DNA of 64,000 nt. It comes from Flammeovirgaceae bacterium UBA7330. GTDB lineage: Bacteria; Bacteroidota; Bacteroidia; Cytophagales; Cyclobacteriaceae. The first letter of the stretch is position 1. The number at the start of each line of letters is the position of its first letter. The stretch is from positions 86,045 through 150,044 of the forward strand of contig DKPQ01000003.1 in the NCBI GenBank assembly GCA_002471275.1, written 5' to 3'. This document shows positions 16,726 through 28,200 of the stretch, piece by piece. Under the pieces are notes generated by a model. It had not been told where the DNA came from, ran no database searches, and was given only the letters and a program-made list of their open reading frames with translations. The translations under genes were made by a program, and so were the position numbers.

Positions 16726-18084
16726 CTAATTGGCTGCTATCCCGCTAACCTTCCTGGTTTTAAGGTTAGAAACCACATAATCGCCTACGGCTTCACCCTG
16801 TGACACCCCTTGCTCAATTGCCATTCTGTAGTGTATACCACCATACAACCTGCTAATGGCAGCTTCCTCTGAGGCCTGCAAAAATGAATCGAATTCCCTG
16901 GTGGGTAGACCATACTCATTTTCAGTGGTATCTGTAAAGAAAAAGTGATCCCCAAAGTAATCGGTAAGAGTAACAGCTGCTGCCCGGGATATTACGCTAT
17001 GGCCACTGGTGTATTCAGGAAATGGCGGTGTCTGAAGTAATGGCACCCATTTTTCATCCAGATATTGATGTATCAATGTTTCAGGCCGGACAACGATGCT
17101 TCTCCATTTCTCATCCCAGCAGCTGATAAAGCCATCAAACAACGAAATAGAAGTACGCACGTAAGCCTCCACTGTCTCATCAAAATCTGATCCGGCTGTA
17201 CGGGTAGCTACGGCAACAATGCCAATCCAATGCCCACCGGGAGTTATCTTTTTAGTGGCAAACATGGCGTGACCCCGGTGATGTGAAACATACGGATTAC
17301 AATCCCAGAACTTGGCAATGTTGGTACTTTCTTCATCCAGGTTTACCCCAACATCATAGACTTCTTTCAGTTCGCGGTAGAATCCGCTATTTTCTTCCAT
17401 CGTCATTTCCAATGGAGGTTTAGGACTGAACTGTCGGGCTGAATCAAGGATCATCGGACGTATTTTGTTCCAGTGAGGTTCAATACCTTCCATATAATCC
17501 GGTGGGGTGGGTTTCCACTTGAAGGTTTCATCCTGCACAGTATATTTTGGGAAAGTCCTGGTCTGCTTATACATGTCACCATCAGCCCATTGCAGAATAT
17601 GGTCTGCCACAATCTCCCCGTAGGCCAGAGAATTCTTTTTGACATCGGAAGGAAGTCCGTTTTCTTCTAGCCTATTGTAGAAATTCTCCCGATACTCATC
17701 AATCTTATTTTCAGAAAAGATAAGCATCTTACCCACTGTGAGAAAAGCATGGATACTGGCCAGATTTGGATCAATCCTCTGATCTTTCTGTGGAGAAGGT
17801 ACAGGGCTAAGATCCGTAACCTGACCAGCCAGTGAGTGAAGAGTGTCAGGATTTAACGCTGCCAAAACTTCAAATGCGGCAATATTGGGATAAACATATA
17901 CCCGACTGGCCACCGGAGGTGAAAAGATGTCGTACACAATTACATCCGTGAGTTGCTTCACAGCGCCCTGATAGGACTCCGGATCATCAAGGATTGCCTT
18001 ATAGGTATTATCCTCTTTACATGAGTAAAATAATACAGATACTAAAACAAATAATAGAGTCACTACTCGGGTCATACCTTTCAA
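16726..18084 (-). CDS. PAP2 / vanadium haloperoxidase-like lipoprotein
   Basis: A 452-residue lipoprotein (VSVLFYSC, lipid Cys22) of the PAP2/vanadium-dependent haloperoxidase superfamily. The whole vanadate/phosphate site is present: K326-x6-R333-P334, S360-G361-H362 and S411-R412-x5-H418. The family includes haloperoxidases and acid phosphatases sharing this site, and sequence alone does not decide between them. Its start codon abuts the stop of the UnbV protein at 18085, so it is translationally tied to the three FG-GAP/UnbV genes. In algal-associated Bacteroidota, vanadium iodoperoxidases are known; here it could detoxify peroxide, halogenate, or dephosphorylate. A second, divergent homologue lies at 58856-60298. 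Confidence 0.85.
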   Translation of the reverse strand: MKGMTRVVTLLFVLVSVLFYSCKEDNTYKAILDDPESYQGAVKQLTDVIVYDIFSPPVASRVYVYPNIAAFEVLAALNPDTLHSLAGQVTDLSPVPSPQKDQRIDPNLASIHAFLTVGKMLIFSENKIDEYRENFYNRLEENGLPSDVKKNSLAYGEIVADHILQWADGDMYKQTRTFPKYTVQDETFKWKPTPPDYMEGIEPHWNKIRPMILDSARQFSPKPPLEMTMEENSGFYRELKEVYDVGVNLDEESTNIAKFWDCNPYVSHHRGHAMFATKKITPGGHWIGIVAVATRTAGSDFDETVEAYVRTSISLFDGFISCWDEKWRSIVVRPETLIHQYLDEKWVPLLQTPPFPEYTSGHSVISRAAAVTLTDYFGDHFFFTDTTENEYGLPTREFDSFLQASEEAAISRLYGGIHYRMAIEQGVSQGEAVGDYVVSNLKTRKVSGIAAN

Positions 18085-21000
18085 TTAAAATCCTTTTTCA
18101 ACTAATTCAACCAATATTTTCTTATCGATCAGGACAGGTTTCCCACTATTGGGAACCATAACAAATTTATCACTATTTAAAGAAATTACTTTCCTATACT
18201 CTTTGTCAAATTCAAGGGGCAAGAATCCAACAAATGCATATTTACCGTCTCCTGTTCCTTTCAAAACTCCGCCGGGGCTGGCATCATATCTTCCTACTGA
18301 AGTCACAGCCCCAAAGAAATTACCTACATAGATTAGATCTTTATGTCCATCTCCATCCAGATCTGTGGCCAACAGGTCATTGATTGGACTGAATTGTGCC
18401 TGGAGAGGAAAGTCCCGCTTAACATATTTTCCATTTTGCCATAATAAAATGCCTGAGCTTAGATCATGCAAATAGTTGACCTGAGTTACCTCTCTCTCAT
18501 CTTTTCCTGTCAAGCCTTTGAGTGTCCTGGTCTGAGAAAACACAGAATAGCTCAGGAAGTCCTTCTTGAGATAAGGTAATTGAGCGGCCAGTTCATCCCT
18601 GGAAGCAAAAGGAATTTTTGAGCCATTGATATAATAAAAGATAATCGGATCAGGTTGCCCATTCCTGTCAAAATCATCCAGAAACAAAGTCACAGGCTGT
18701 TCAGGTGACGCTTTGAACTTGCTGTTTAACCCGAGATTACCCAGGACAATGTCTTTTTGACCATCCTGGTTTACATCCGTTATCAAAATGTTGTTCCACA
18801 TCCCATGGCTACTTCCTAAACCGATGTCATGCGTAATATCTATAAAGTCTCCATTTCCATCGTTTCGCAGTCCTGTTACTGGCATCCAATCTCCCACCAC
18901 AAACAAATCCAGGTCACCATCCCCGTCGAAGTCGTGCCAGGCTGCATCGGTCACCATTCCCGGTGTCAAAACCCGGGCAACTTTAAGCGTGCCTTCCTTG
19001 TTTTCTAACAATAGACTCTCCGGGATCAATCCATATCCTCCGGGCACTGATCTGCCACCCACAAAGAGGTCCGGGTCACCATCATTGTCATAGTCTCCGG
19101 GCACTACGCATGATCCATTGATGGTGAGAAGTGTGAGTTCTGCTTTCTCAAAATTTGCCTTGCCGTCATTGAGATACAGAGCATCCTCGAAGTAAGGTGA
19201 GTCATAAGGGTAGTCATTGCCCCCATGCACCACATACAGATCGAGGTCCCCATCATCATCAAAATCAAAAGCTGCCGCATCTACTGCCTCCAGCTGGTCT
19301 GAATTTGTGAATGTAGTTTTGGCTTGTTGACCAAGACCTTCTTTTGTTTGTAGATATAGCAGATGATGTTGACCTCTCGGGGTTCCTAAAAACAGGTCTT
19401 CCATACCGTCGCCGTTAAAGTCTGCCGCAACCGCTGCCGGGCCCTCGGTAGAGAGCTTTTCCGGGATCAGGGTTTCTTTGTCGTAGTCTCTGTAGTCATT
19501 TTCCACAATTCCTGGTTCCAGGTAGCTAAGCCTGATCTTGTCATTATTCGCCAGTGTAAAGGCATCTGAACTTTCCTTCCTGATTGTATACAGGGAATCA
19601 GCTCTTAATGAACCCAGCTTCCGTACTGTCCCATCAGGCCAATGAATGGTCAAAGAGTCTACCCTCGTCTCATCCCCTAAACCAAAATGCAGCCTTTTGG
19701 TGGGTGCGGATTGAAATCCACGGCTTGAAACGACCTCTCCGGTAGCCACTCGCCCTCCATACCAGGCTTTTACTGTGGAGCCCAATGCCTGACTGTTGAA
19801 TCGATCTCCCTCAAGCTTAATTTGTAGGTAATGACTGCTAAAATTGTTTTGATAGATAAATGCTTCGGAGTTCACATTATTGATGACCAGCTCAAGATCG
19901 CCGTCATTATCAAGGTCTGCATAGGCTGCTCCATTAGAATACGATGGTTCACCCAGGCCCCATACCCTACTGACTTCCTCAAACCGGAGACCACCCTTAT
20001 TCTTAAACATGTAGTTGGGAATTTTCAGCGTAGGCATGCGCTGAATAAGTACCTGGTCCAGGCTGTCCTGGTTTTTGTCAGAGACCAGTGTCATGTCCAG
20101 CGTGCTTAAAAAGTTGATGTAATCCAGGTCGTTGGGTCGTTTATAGATCCCATTGGTAATGAAGATGTCTTTATGGCCATCATTGTCAAAATCCTGTAGC
20201 AAAACAGACCAGCTCCAATCTGTGGCATAAGTATCCGTGAGCAAAGCGACCTCTGAGAAGGTGCCCGCACCAGTATTTAGCTGAAAGGCGTTTCGGGCAT
20301 ACTGATGACCGTAACCAAATTTCAACTTCACTTCAGTCACCTTGTTGTTGTCTTCCCCACCAGATTTCATCAGGATCTGCTCATTCCTGGGGAGCATGTC
20401 CAGGGAGAAAATATCCGGATGAGTATCTCCATTGACATCGGCAATATCAACGCCCATTGTGAAGCGAGAAGTGTGATTGATCATTTGACTTCGACTTTCT
20501 TTGAAGGTCCCGTCTTTTTGATTCAGATACAGGTAATCGTCCTCGTGAAAATCGTTGCCAACATAGATATCCATCCAGCCATCCTGGTTGATATCTGAAG
20601 TCACCAAACCCAGGCCATAGCCCTGTGCACTGCTGAAGATACCGGCTTCCCGTGTCACATCATGGAAGTAAAGTGAGTCTGACTCCACCAACTGGTTTCG
20701 GTAAAGTCTGTCACCTGCCAGCGGATCAGGTATTTGTCGGGTGGAAGCGTCCTGGTAGCTTCTGGTAGTATGTACTGCATGATTCATCAGGTACATATCC
20801 AGGTCCCCATCCCGGTCATAATCAAAAAAAGAGGCCTGCGTGGAAAAGCCCGAAAACGCCAGACCAACATCCACGGCAACTTCGCTGAATGTGTTGTCCT
20901 GATTATTTAGATAAAGAAGGTTATGTCCCTGAAGGAAAAGATAATTCCCCACCTTACAAACAAAAATATCCTCCCAACCGTCGCCATTCACATCCGCAAA

Positions 21001-21339
21001 TACCGCCCCGTTTGACCAGGATGCTTGGTGATTGGTGATGCCGGAAGACCGTGTTATATTCCTGAATTGTAAGTTGCCGGTATTTAAATAAAGCTGATCC
21101 TCACCCTGATTGGCAGTGAAGAACAGGTCTTCAAGACCATCATTGTTAATGTCACCCACAGCAACACCTCCTCCGTTGTAATAGTAGAGGTACTTGATGA
21201 TATTCAAATCACCAGCAGGGTCTAAGGCGTTGACAAAGTCAATTCCAGTTGCCGATGAAGGTAGCCTGGCCATCTTGTTTTCAACTTTGCGACAACCAAA
21301 CAGCACCAGGAGGACCATGATATGAGTAACAAATCTCAA
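18085..21339 (-). CDS. FG-GAP/VCBS repeat ASPIC-UnbV lipoprotein (third of three)
   Basis: An approximately 1,084-residue surface lipoprotein. The open frame reaches back to 21435, but that would overlap the upstream gene by 86 nt and bury the signal. A TTG at 21337-21339, just after the upstream stop, gives a compact lipoprotein signal (RFVTHIMVLLVLFGC), and the length then matches its two paralogues; an ATG at 21318 is the alternative. Many D-x-N/D-x-D-G-x-x-D calcium-type repeats (GDINNDGLEDLFF, DYDRDGDLDMY) predict one or two FG-GAP beta-propellers. The ASPIC/UnbV module lies near residues 520-590 (SSRGFQSAP, LTIHWPDG). Function is unknown in bacteria; the animal relative is CRTAC1. It directly precedes the haloperoxidase-like gene. 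Confidence 0.85.
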   Translation of the reverse strand: MRFVTHIMVLLVLFGCRKVENKMARLPSSATGIDFVNALDPAGDLNIIKYLYYYNGGGVAVGDINNDGLEDLFFTANQGEDQLYLNTGNLQFRNITRSSGITNHQASWSNGAVFADVNGDGWEDIFVCKVGNYLFLQGHNLLYLNNQDNTFSEVAVDVGLAFSGFSTQASFFDYDRDGDLDMYLMNHAVHTTRSYQDASTRQIPDPLAGDRLYRNQLVESDSLYFHDVTREAGIFSSAQGYGLGLVTSDINQDGWMDIYVGNDFHEDDYLYLNQKDGTFKESRSQMINHTSRFTMGVDIADVNGDTHPDIFSLDMLPRNEQILMKSGGEDNNKVTEVKLKFGYGHQYARNAFQLNTGAGTFSEVALLTDTYATDWSWSVLLQDFDNDGHKDIFITNGIYKRPNDLDYINFLSTLDMTLVSDKNQDSLDQVLIQRMPTLKIPNYMFKNKGGLRFEEVSRVWGLGEPSYSNGAAYADLDNDGDLELVINNVNSEAFIYQNNFSSHYLQIKLEGDRFNSQALGSTVKAWYGGRVATGEVVSSRGFQSAPTKRLHFGLGDETRVDSLTIHWPDGTVRKLGSLRADSLYTIRKESSDAFTLANNDKIRLSYLEPGIVENDYRDYDKETLIPEKLSTEGPAAVAADFNGDGMEDLFLGTPRGQHHLLYLQTKEGLGQQAKTTFTNSDQLEAVDAAAFDFDDDGDLDLYVVHGGNDYPYDSPYFEDALYLNDGKANFEKAELTLLTINGSCVVPGDYDNDGDPDLFVGGRSVPGGYGLIPESLLLENKEGTLKVARVLTPGMVTDAAWHDFDGDGDLDLFVVGDWMPVTGLRNDGNGDFIDITHDIGLGSSHGMWNNILITDVNQDGQKDIVLGNLGLNSKFKASPEQPVTLFLDDFDRNGQPDPIIFYYINGSKIPFASRDELAAQLPYLKKDFLSYSVFSQTRTLKGLTGKDEREVTQVNYLHDLSSGILLWQNGKYVKRDFPLQAQFSPINDLLATDLDGDGHKDLIYVGNFFGAVTSVGRYDASPGGVLKGTGDGKYAFVGFLPLEFDKEYRKVISLNSDKFVMVPNSGKPVLIDKKILVELVEKGF

Positions 21340-21349
21340 GCTGCCTGAT

Positions 21350-24300
21350 TTAATATTGGAATGTAACAACGCTGTCACTGTTTCTAAATACAAAAACAGC
21401 CTTGTCATAGATAATGAAATCACGGACCTCACCATCTACGACAAAACCTGATTTTATCCCATTTGAAATAAAGCTCATACCACCGGTATTGGACAAAAAC
21501 GTACCGTAGCTGGCATCATACCGACCAATTTCAGGTTTTGTCCCATACAAGTTTCCTCCCAGGATCAAATCCAAATCACCATCCTTATCAAAATCTTCCG
21601 CTGCTATGGCAAAGACCGGAGCAAGACTGCAGTCAACCGGCAGCTTTTTCATATCGAAATTGAGATCCCCAATATTCTTTAAAATGATCGTCTCAAGGAA
21701 CGTAGTCTCCAGTACACTGGCATTTTTCAATTGTTGCTGATCCAACACATCCTCAATGGTCGCATGCTTGTAGCTTTCATAATTGGGAAATTTCTTTTTC
21801 AGGTTTTTCATCTGATCGATCAGGTTGTGTCTGAGCGCAAAAGGATAAGACTTACCATCACTACCTGTGGTGGTCAGAATAGGATCAACAAATCCATTTT
21901 GGTCAAAATCATCTACATAAAGGCGAATTGGTTGCTTTTCACTGGCTTTAAATCGGCTATTCAATCCATGATTTCCGAGTATTAGATCTACATTTCCATC
22001 ACCATCCATGTCGGCAGACTTAATCACATTCCACCAACCCTTCAATTTCGATATGTTGGCCGGTGTCACGTCTTCAAACTTATCTCCCGAATACTGAAAT
22101 ATCCGTGGTGAAATAAATTCTCCCACGACAACTAGCTCTACGGTCTCCCGATTTCCGTCCAGTTCGATAAACTCAGCATCAGTAATCAAACCCAGCTTAC
22201 CAAAGGCTGGAGCGATATCAGATGAAACATCCACAAAAATGCCGTGTCCATCATTTTGCAACAGATATCCATCGCATGCCACCCCATAGCTGAATGGCTT
22301 AAGTCGCTCCCCCACAAAGAGGTCAATGTCACCATCCTTGTCATAATCACTCGCAGTTACTGTACTGGTGCTTACATATTTGGTTGAAGGAAGAACCTGG
22401 TCGGATCTTGTGAAAAGATTGTTTCCATCATTGATGTAAAGTCGATCGGCCAGGGCGCTGCTAGATGAAGGAAATTCGTTTCCCCCACTGCAAACGTAGA
22501 GATCGAGGTCACCATCGCCGTCTGCATCAAAAAATAAGCTCTCAGCGTCCTCTGAAATCTTGTCATTTTCAAATGATGGTTGAGGTAACTGCCTGAAACC
22601 ATTGCCATCTGAAATAAATAGCGAACCTGAAATACCTTTAGCACCCCCAACATAAAAGTCCGGAATGCCATCCCCATTGATATCTGTAGTAGCAACCCGC
22701 GGTCCTTCCGTACTTTTCATGTGGTAGAGCAATCTATCACGATCGAAGTCCACAAAATCGCTTTCTATGTGATGGTAAGCAAAATTATTGCGCTGGATAA
22801 AAATGGGTTCAAATTCACCCGATCCCGCAGTTGATGATAAGGGATCCTTATTTTCTGATTCTTGGATGACTATTTTTTGATTGACCGGCACATCTGTCAT
22901 CCTGGAAATATTTCCTGTTGGCCAGTGTACCACGATATCCACATTTGCATTTCCCCGAAGCCCAATGGTGGGTCTGAAATCCACGCTCGACTGAAAGCCT
23001 CTGGTGGGTTGTTGCTCCACATAGTAGCTGGTATTCTGATCTGTTACCTTTATCCTGGCTCCTATCCCGAAAATATTTTTACCACTGCCTTTCAGCTCCA
23101 GCTGGATATAATTGCCCTCACTTTTCTCCCTGGTCATATTTTTATAGACAAAGCTGGGCATATTCACATTGTTGACCACGAGGTCCAGGTCACCGTCATT
23201 GTCGAGATCGCCATACGCTGCCCCATTGCTAAAACTGGGTTCTGCAAGCCCCAGCTCCTGCGTCATTTCCTCAAATTGTAGCCCTCCCCGGTTGAGAAAA
23301 GCCAGGTTGCTGATCTTATTGGATGGGATGATCTCGATAAGTTTTGCATAGTCCACCTCATTGTCCGTCACAATGGATTTTACCACCTCCTCATTGGAGA
23401 TGTACTGCAAATAATCCTGATCCGTCAGGTCCTTGTATATGCCATTGGCGATGAACAAATCCTTATTTCCATCATTGTTCATGTCGAATATTAATGCTCC
23501 CCAGCTCCAGTCCGAAGCCTCCACTCCCGCCAGACGACCGATCTCACTGAAAGAGTTATTTCCATTGTTTAGCTGAAAGGTATTGCGTGTGTACTGATGA
23601 TGATATCCGTTGCTCACATTATACTGGTAGCGCGTCCAGTCTTCAAATGTGGTGACTGACTTAAGCCGCTCATTGCTCCTGGGCAGCATCTCCGTAACGA
23701 ACAGGTCATTGTATCCATCGTTGTTGATATCTGCCATATCCGCACCCATAGAAGCACCGCTGATTGACTTCATGCTGGAAGTCAATGTCTCCTTGAATGT
23801 TCCGTCCTGCTGGTTGATGTACAGATAGTCTCTTTCAAAAAAGTCATTGGAAACATAAATATCTTCCCATCCGTCACCATTCACATCCCCAACAGTAACA
23901 CCAAGCCCAAATCCAATGACGCTGCCATAAATACCTGCCTGCTCACTCACATCTTTAAAGTAATTGCCCTCATTTAAAAGCAATTTATCTCCACCCAGGC
24001 TGTCTCTTTTCGGGCGCTCATTGGATCGCAGATTGAAGCTCCCTATGGCCTGGTACGAATTGTTGAGCAGGTACACATCAAGATCACCGTCCTTGTCAAA
24101 GTCAAAGAATGAGGCATGCGTCGAAAACCCCCGATCGTCCAGACCATATGACTGAGCAGCCTCGGTAAAAGTCAAATCCCGGTTATTGATAAAAAGCTCA
24201 TTCTGCTTGTTATCCCCCTCAATGTCACCGGAATTGCATACGTAGATATCCAGCCATCCATCGCCATTTACATCCGCCATGGTTACACCTGTAGACCAGG

Positions 24301-24643
24301 CTTTCTGCCCACCGACACCCGCCTTTTTCGTGATGTCTTCAAATTGAAAATTACCCTTGTTGAGATACAGCCTGTTGGGACTTTGATTGGCCGTAAAGTA
24401 TAGATCCACCAGGCCGTCATTGTTGATATCACCAATGGAAACCCCGCCGCCATTGTAGTAGTTGCGATAGGTGTACACGTTGAATTTCTTGTCAAAAGTC
24501 AGGTTGTTCTCAAAGTCAATACCTGTGTCCCGGGCATCCATTAGCTGAAACCTTGCAGGAGGATCTGTAGACATCTCACAGCCGACTGCAAACAAGACAA
24601 CCATTATCAATTGAACTCTAAACATACTTTTGGGTGTAATCAT
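21350..24643 (-). CDS. FG-GAP/VCBS repeat ASPIC-UnbV lipoprotein (second of three)
   Basis: A 1,097-residue lipoprotein (MVVLFAVGC, lipid Cys22). Repeated acidic loops such as GDINNDGLVDLYF, ADVNGDGWLDIY, DFDKDGDLDVY and DGDGDLDLY point to Ca-binding FG-GAP beta-propeller blades in both halves. The ASPIC/UnbV module is at about residues 535-600 (TRGFQSSVD, VVHWPTG). It is clearly more like the protein at 25206 than the one at 18085: both share YNGGGV plus NxYTYRN near the N-terminus and the SKFYNSY-type middle spacing. Its start codon follows the stop of the small lipoprotein gene with no gap. Likely surface-exposed and possibly glycan- or protein-binding; that role is inference. Confidence 0.86.
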   Translation of the reverse strand: MITPKSMFRVQLIMVVLFAVGCEMSTDPPARFQLMDARDTGIDFENNLTFDKKFNVYTYRNYYNGGGVSIGDINNDGLVDLYFTANQSPNRLYLNKGNFQFEDITKKAGVGGQKAWSTGVTMADVNGDGWLDIYVCNSGDIEGDNKQNELFINNRDLTFTEAAQSYGLDDRGFSTHASFFDFDKDGDLDVYLLNNSYQAIGSFNLRSNERPKRDSLGGDKLLLNEGNYFKDVSEQAGIYGSVIGFGLGVTVGDVNGDGWEDIYVSNDFFERDYLYINQQDGTFKETLTSSMKSISGASMGADMADINNDGYNDLFVTEMLPRSNERLKSVTTFEDWTRYQYNVSNGYHHQYTRNTFQLNNGNNSFSEIGRLAGVEASDWSWGALIFDMNNDGNKDLFIANGIYKDLTDQDYLQYISNEEVVKSIVTDNEVDYAKLIEIIPSNKISNLAFLNRGGLQFEEMTQELGLAEPSFSNGAAYGDLDNDGDLDLVVNNVNMPSFVYKNMTREKSEGNYIQLELKGSGKNIFGIGARIKVTDQNTSYYVEQQPTRGFQSSVDFRPTIGLRGNANVDIVVHWPTGNISRMTDVPVNQKIVIQESENKDPLSSTAGSGEFEPIFIQRNNFAYHHIESDFVDFDRDRLLYHMKSTEGPRVATTDINGDGIPDFYVGGAKGISGSLFISDGNGFRQLPQPSFENDKISEDAESLFFDADGDGDLDLYVCSGGNEFPSSSSALADRLYINDGNNLFTRSDQVLPSTKYVSTSTVTASDYDKDGDIDLFVGERLKPFSYGVACDGYLLQNDGHGIFVDVSSDIAPAFGKLGLITDAEFIELDGNRETVELVVVGEFISPRIFQYSGDKFEDVTPANISKLKGWWNVIKSADMDGDGNVDLILGNHGLNSRFKASEKQPIRLYVDDFDQNGFVDPILTTTGSDGKSYPFALRHNLIDQMKNLKKKFPNYESYKHATIEDVLDQQQLKNASVLETTFLETIILKNIGDLNFDMKKLPVDCSLAPVFAIAAEDFDKDGDLDLILGGNLYGTKPEIGRYDASYGTFLSNTGGMSFISNGIKSGFVVDGEVRDFIIYDKAVFVFRNSDSVVTFQY

Positions 24644-25216
24644 CTAAAAACCGTCTTTGTACTTTTCCTTTAAATCAGAGATCCGGACAACCACATCCTG
24701 AAACCCTGAGACGTGCATGGCAATCTGCCGATTCCCATCAACCTTAACCCACATGCTGGTGGGTTCCGTATCGAAATCAACCCGGATAAATACATTTCCC
24801 GGATACCAGTTCTGAAGCGAATCCCTTAGCTGGATCAGTAGTCTGTCCGACTGCAGGTCTTTGTTCCAGGGTGCCCAACCAATAAAGGAAAACTTCATGT
24901 CCATCGCATGCATTATTTGCGCCTCATTGAAGTCCCCATAAAAAAGCATCCGAATGGAGGTCGCCAGGCTATCCGGTCCCAGGAAATACTGTACGTAATT
25001 ATTTTCGGGTCCCTGCATGATAAGTCCCTTCTTGTTTAGACTCCAGCACTTTTCGTAAAACTCCTTCTTCGTGTCTCCAAGCTTCAGATCAAATACAAGG
25101 GAGTCATAATGTACTTCGGAGCGTAATTCTGATTTTACCAACCTGGTGTAGTCAGACTCACATCCTATTGAAAAAAGAGCTCCAAGAATCCCTATGACAA
25201 TTACACTAGTTTTCAT
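24644..25216 (-). CDS. Small lipoprotein of unknown function
   Basis: A 190-residue protein from the ATG at 25216, chosen because a lipoprotein signal begins there (MKTSVIVIGILGALFSIGC, lipid Cys19); a longer in-frame start at 25258 would overlap the upstream gene more. It overlaps the end of the UnbV gene at 25206 by 11 nt and its stop abuts the next UnbV start, so it belongs to that translational unit. I recognise no family. Visible features are charged, mixed alpha/beta sequence, aromatic-rich GWAPWNKD, and paired hydrophobic strands near the C-terminus (VFIRVDFD, MWVKVDG). It may be a periplasmic partner of the UnbV proteins; this is based on position alone. Confidence 0.75.
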   Translation of the reverse strand: MKTSVIVIGILGALFSIGCESDYTRLVKSELRSEVHYDSLVFDLKLGDTKKEFYEKCWSLNKKGLIMQGPENNYVQYFLGPDSLATSIRMLFYGDFNEAQIMHAMDMKFSFIGWAPWNKDLQSDRLLIQLRDSLQNWYPGNVFIRVDFDTEPTSMWVKVDGNRQIAMHVSGFQDVVVRISDLKEKYKDGF

Positions 25217-28200
25217 AAAACTCATAAATTCTGGCCGGAGCATTATTACAACCCACAATGATCAAATCCTTTTCGTCTTGTTTTAATGACAGCAAAGACC
25301 TGATCTGCCCGACAATCCCAAGACTCTTTACTTTCCAGTCAGCACCTGGTTTGCCTCCCTGCAACAATATCCACCCATGGTTGGCGTCAAAGCGCCCAAA
25401 TTGTGGCTTTACCAGGTATTGGTTCCCCCCAAGAAAAAAATCCATTTTCCCATCATGATTAAAATCTCCTGTCTCAATTGCATAATTCGGGGAATACTGT
25501 GCTTCGGAAGGCAGTGGCTTAATATCGAATGAGTTTCCGTTATTGATAAACAGGGAGGTCTCCATCAAATCAGTATCGTAAACCAGGGCATTTTCCAAAA
25601 CACTTTGATCAAACATCTCATGAATGGTAGCCCCTGAGAAATCCTTGAAATGCAGAAACTTCTTCTTGAGCGCAGGTAATTGTGCAACGAGTTCGTTTCT
25701 GTCTGCAACAGGATAGTACTTCCCATCTATCTGATGACACACAATCTGCTCCACCGATCCATTCTGATCAAAATCATGCACATACATTCGGGTCCCTCTT
25801 TTAAAAAAACTGTTGAGTCCGTGATTACCAGCCATTAGGTCTGTATCCCCGTCTCCGTCAAAGTCACCAGTCACAACTGTATTCCACAATCCCCTCGTAT
25901 TTTGCAGCCCATAGTCATTTGTCTTATTCCTAAGTATGCCCTTATCATTGATGAATAAAGTGATGTTTTGCCACTCCCCCACCACGATCAAATCCAGCCA
26001 CTGATCATCATTCACATCGGTCCACACTGCGTCCGTAACCATATTCAAAGTACTGAATTCAGACTGCTCGATCGCATTCAGTTTACCCTGCTCGTTGATG
26101 AGCAAGTGACCGGTGACCGGCAAACCATAATGAAAAGCATGATAGCGTTCACCCACAAAGAGGTCCATGTCTCCATCCCGATCGACATCACCTGCAGCGA
26201 CAGCCCCTGTCACAAAGAGACTGGTAAATGGCACCCCATTGGGGGATCTTTTAAAACCTCCTTTGCCATCATTGATATAGAGTCGGTCCATTAAAGCATA
26301 AGAAGAGCTGGAAAAGGATCTACCTCCACTTCCCACATACAAGTCCTGATCCCCATCATCATCGATATCAAAAAATACTGCCTCTGTATCTTCTGAGATT
26401 TTATCTGCTTCAAATGCAGGAACGCTTTGGTCTTCAAAGCCCTGAGCGGAACCTTTAAATAATTTTCCGGCAGTACCCTTGGATCCTCCTATGTACAAAT
26501 CCTGATATCCATCCTGATTGACATCTGCTTTGGCCATCACCGGGCCTTCATTGTTAAACATCATGGGCAGAAGTCGCTCTCGGTCAAAGTCTACGAAAGT
26601 ATTTTCTATATGAGCGTACTCTAGCTTAAGTAGGCTTACTTCCGCAATCTTTTTAGCAGGTTCGGTATATGCTTTCTGAATATCCTTCATAGCCTCTGGA
26701 GCAAAAAGCTCATGAACGAAATTCGTTTTAAGGTTTGCATAAAAGCTCAGCTGGCCATCGGGCCATTCTACCCGGACAGAATCTACTGTTTGGAGGTTTC
26801 CTACCCCTACATGTAAAACAGGATCCACAGAACTCTGAAATCCCCTGGAAGGGTAATTTTCAACAATGGATTTTCTTCCACCATACGAAACCATCACTTT
26901 AGCCCCGACGGCATAGGTATTCCTGGCATGACCAATCAGTCGAAATTGAATGCTGCGATTTTTGAGTGTGTCAGTGGTGTTTTCGTACACGAATGATTTC
27001 ATATTAACATTGTTCACTACCAGGTCCAGGTCACCATCATTGTCCAGGTCTGCATAGGCGCTGCCATTGCTAAAGCCTGGCTCAGCCAACCCCCAGGATT
27101 CAGCGGTTTCCTCAAATGTGAAATCACCCATATTTCTGAATGCACAATTGGGTACTGGGCCCGACGGCATGATATCTATCAATTCTTTGACTACCGCATC
27201 TTTCATTTTCAAGATAGATCGAACCTGCTCTTCATTGGCCATGTATGTCAGGTAATCCCTATCCAACAGATCCTTGTATATACCATTACTTATAAAGATA
27301 TCTTTGAATCCGTCATTGTCCATGTCGAAAATCAGCGCTCCCCATGACCATTCTGTCGCAGAAACACCTGCCATCCGGCCAATTTCCACGAACGCTTTAC
27401 CTCCCAGATTGCGCTGTAGCACATTTCTCGGAAACTGATGATGATACCCTTTATCCACCGCCAGCATATATTTATCCCAGGACTCAAAAACCGTTTTGGT
27501 TCTCTGTCGCTGCATGGTTGCCGGAAGCATTTCCGTGACGATAATATCAGCTAGCATGTCATTGTTGAGATCGGCAGCATCCGCACCCATAGACCCCATG
27601 CTTATGCTCCCGAATGCTTCGGTAAGTTTTTCGTCAAATCCCCCGTTTTGATTATTCAGGTACAGGTAGTCCCGCTCAAAGAAGTCATTACTGATAAACA
27701 GGTCTGTCCATCCATCGAGATTAAAGTCACTCAAGGTGATGCCCAAACCAAAGCCGATTTTACTGGTGTAGATACCCGCAGACTCCGTGAAATCGATGAA
27801 TTTACCGTTCTCATTCTTGAAAAACTTATTGCCTCCGCCATCCGAATCTGGGATTTCCCGCTGATCCGGGATCAGGTCATATCCACCTATAGACCGCATT
27901 GAATTGGTGAGCAGATAACAATCCAGGTCACCATCTTTGTCATAGTCAAAAAAAGCAGCATGCGTAGAAAGTCCGATTACGTCAAGCCCAAATTCAACAG
28001 ACTTCTCGGTGAAGGTCAGATCACCGTTGTTGATAAAGAGTTCGTTGTGACGATTGGCTCCTCCTGGTTTCCCAGATTTGCACACATAAATATCCAACAA
28101 TCCGTCACCATTGATATCCGCAAAAGTGGCTCCCGCCGACCACACGTTTTTGCAACCAACACCTGCCTGGTCTGTAATGTCCTCAAAGACCCAATTACCT

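Noticed and set aside
21337..21435. 86-nt overlap between two UnbV genes
   Set aside because: Caused by open-frame extension; a TTG at 21339 or ATG at 21318 gives a proper lipoprotein signal and nearly no overlap.
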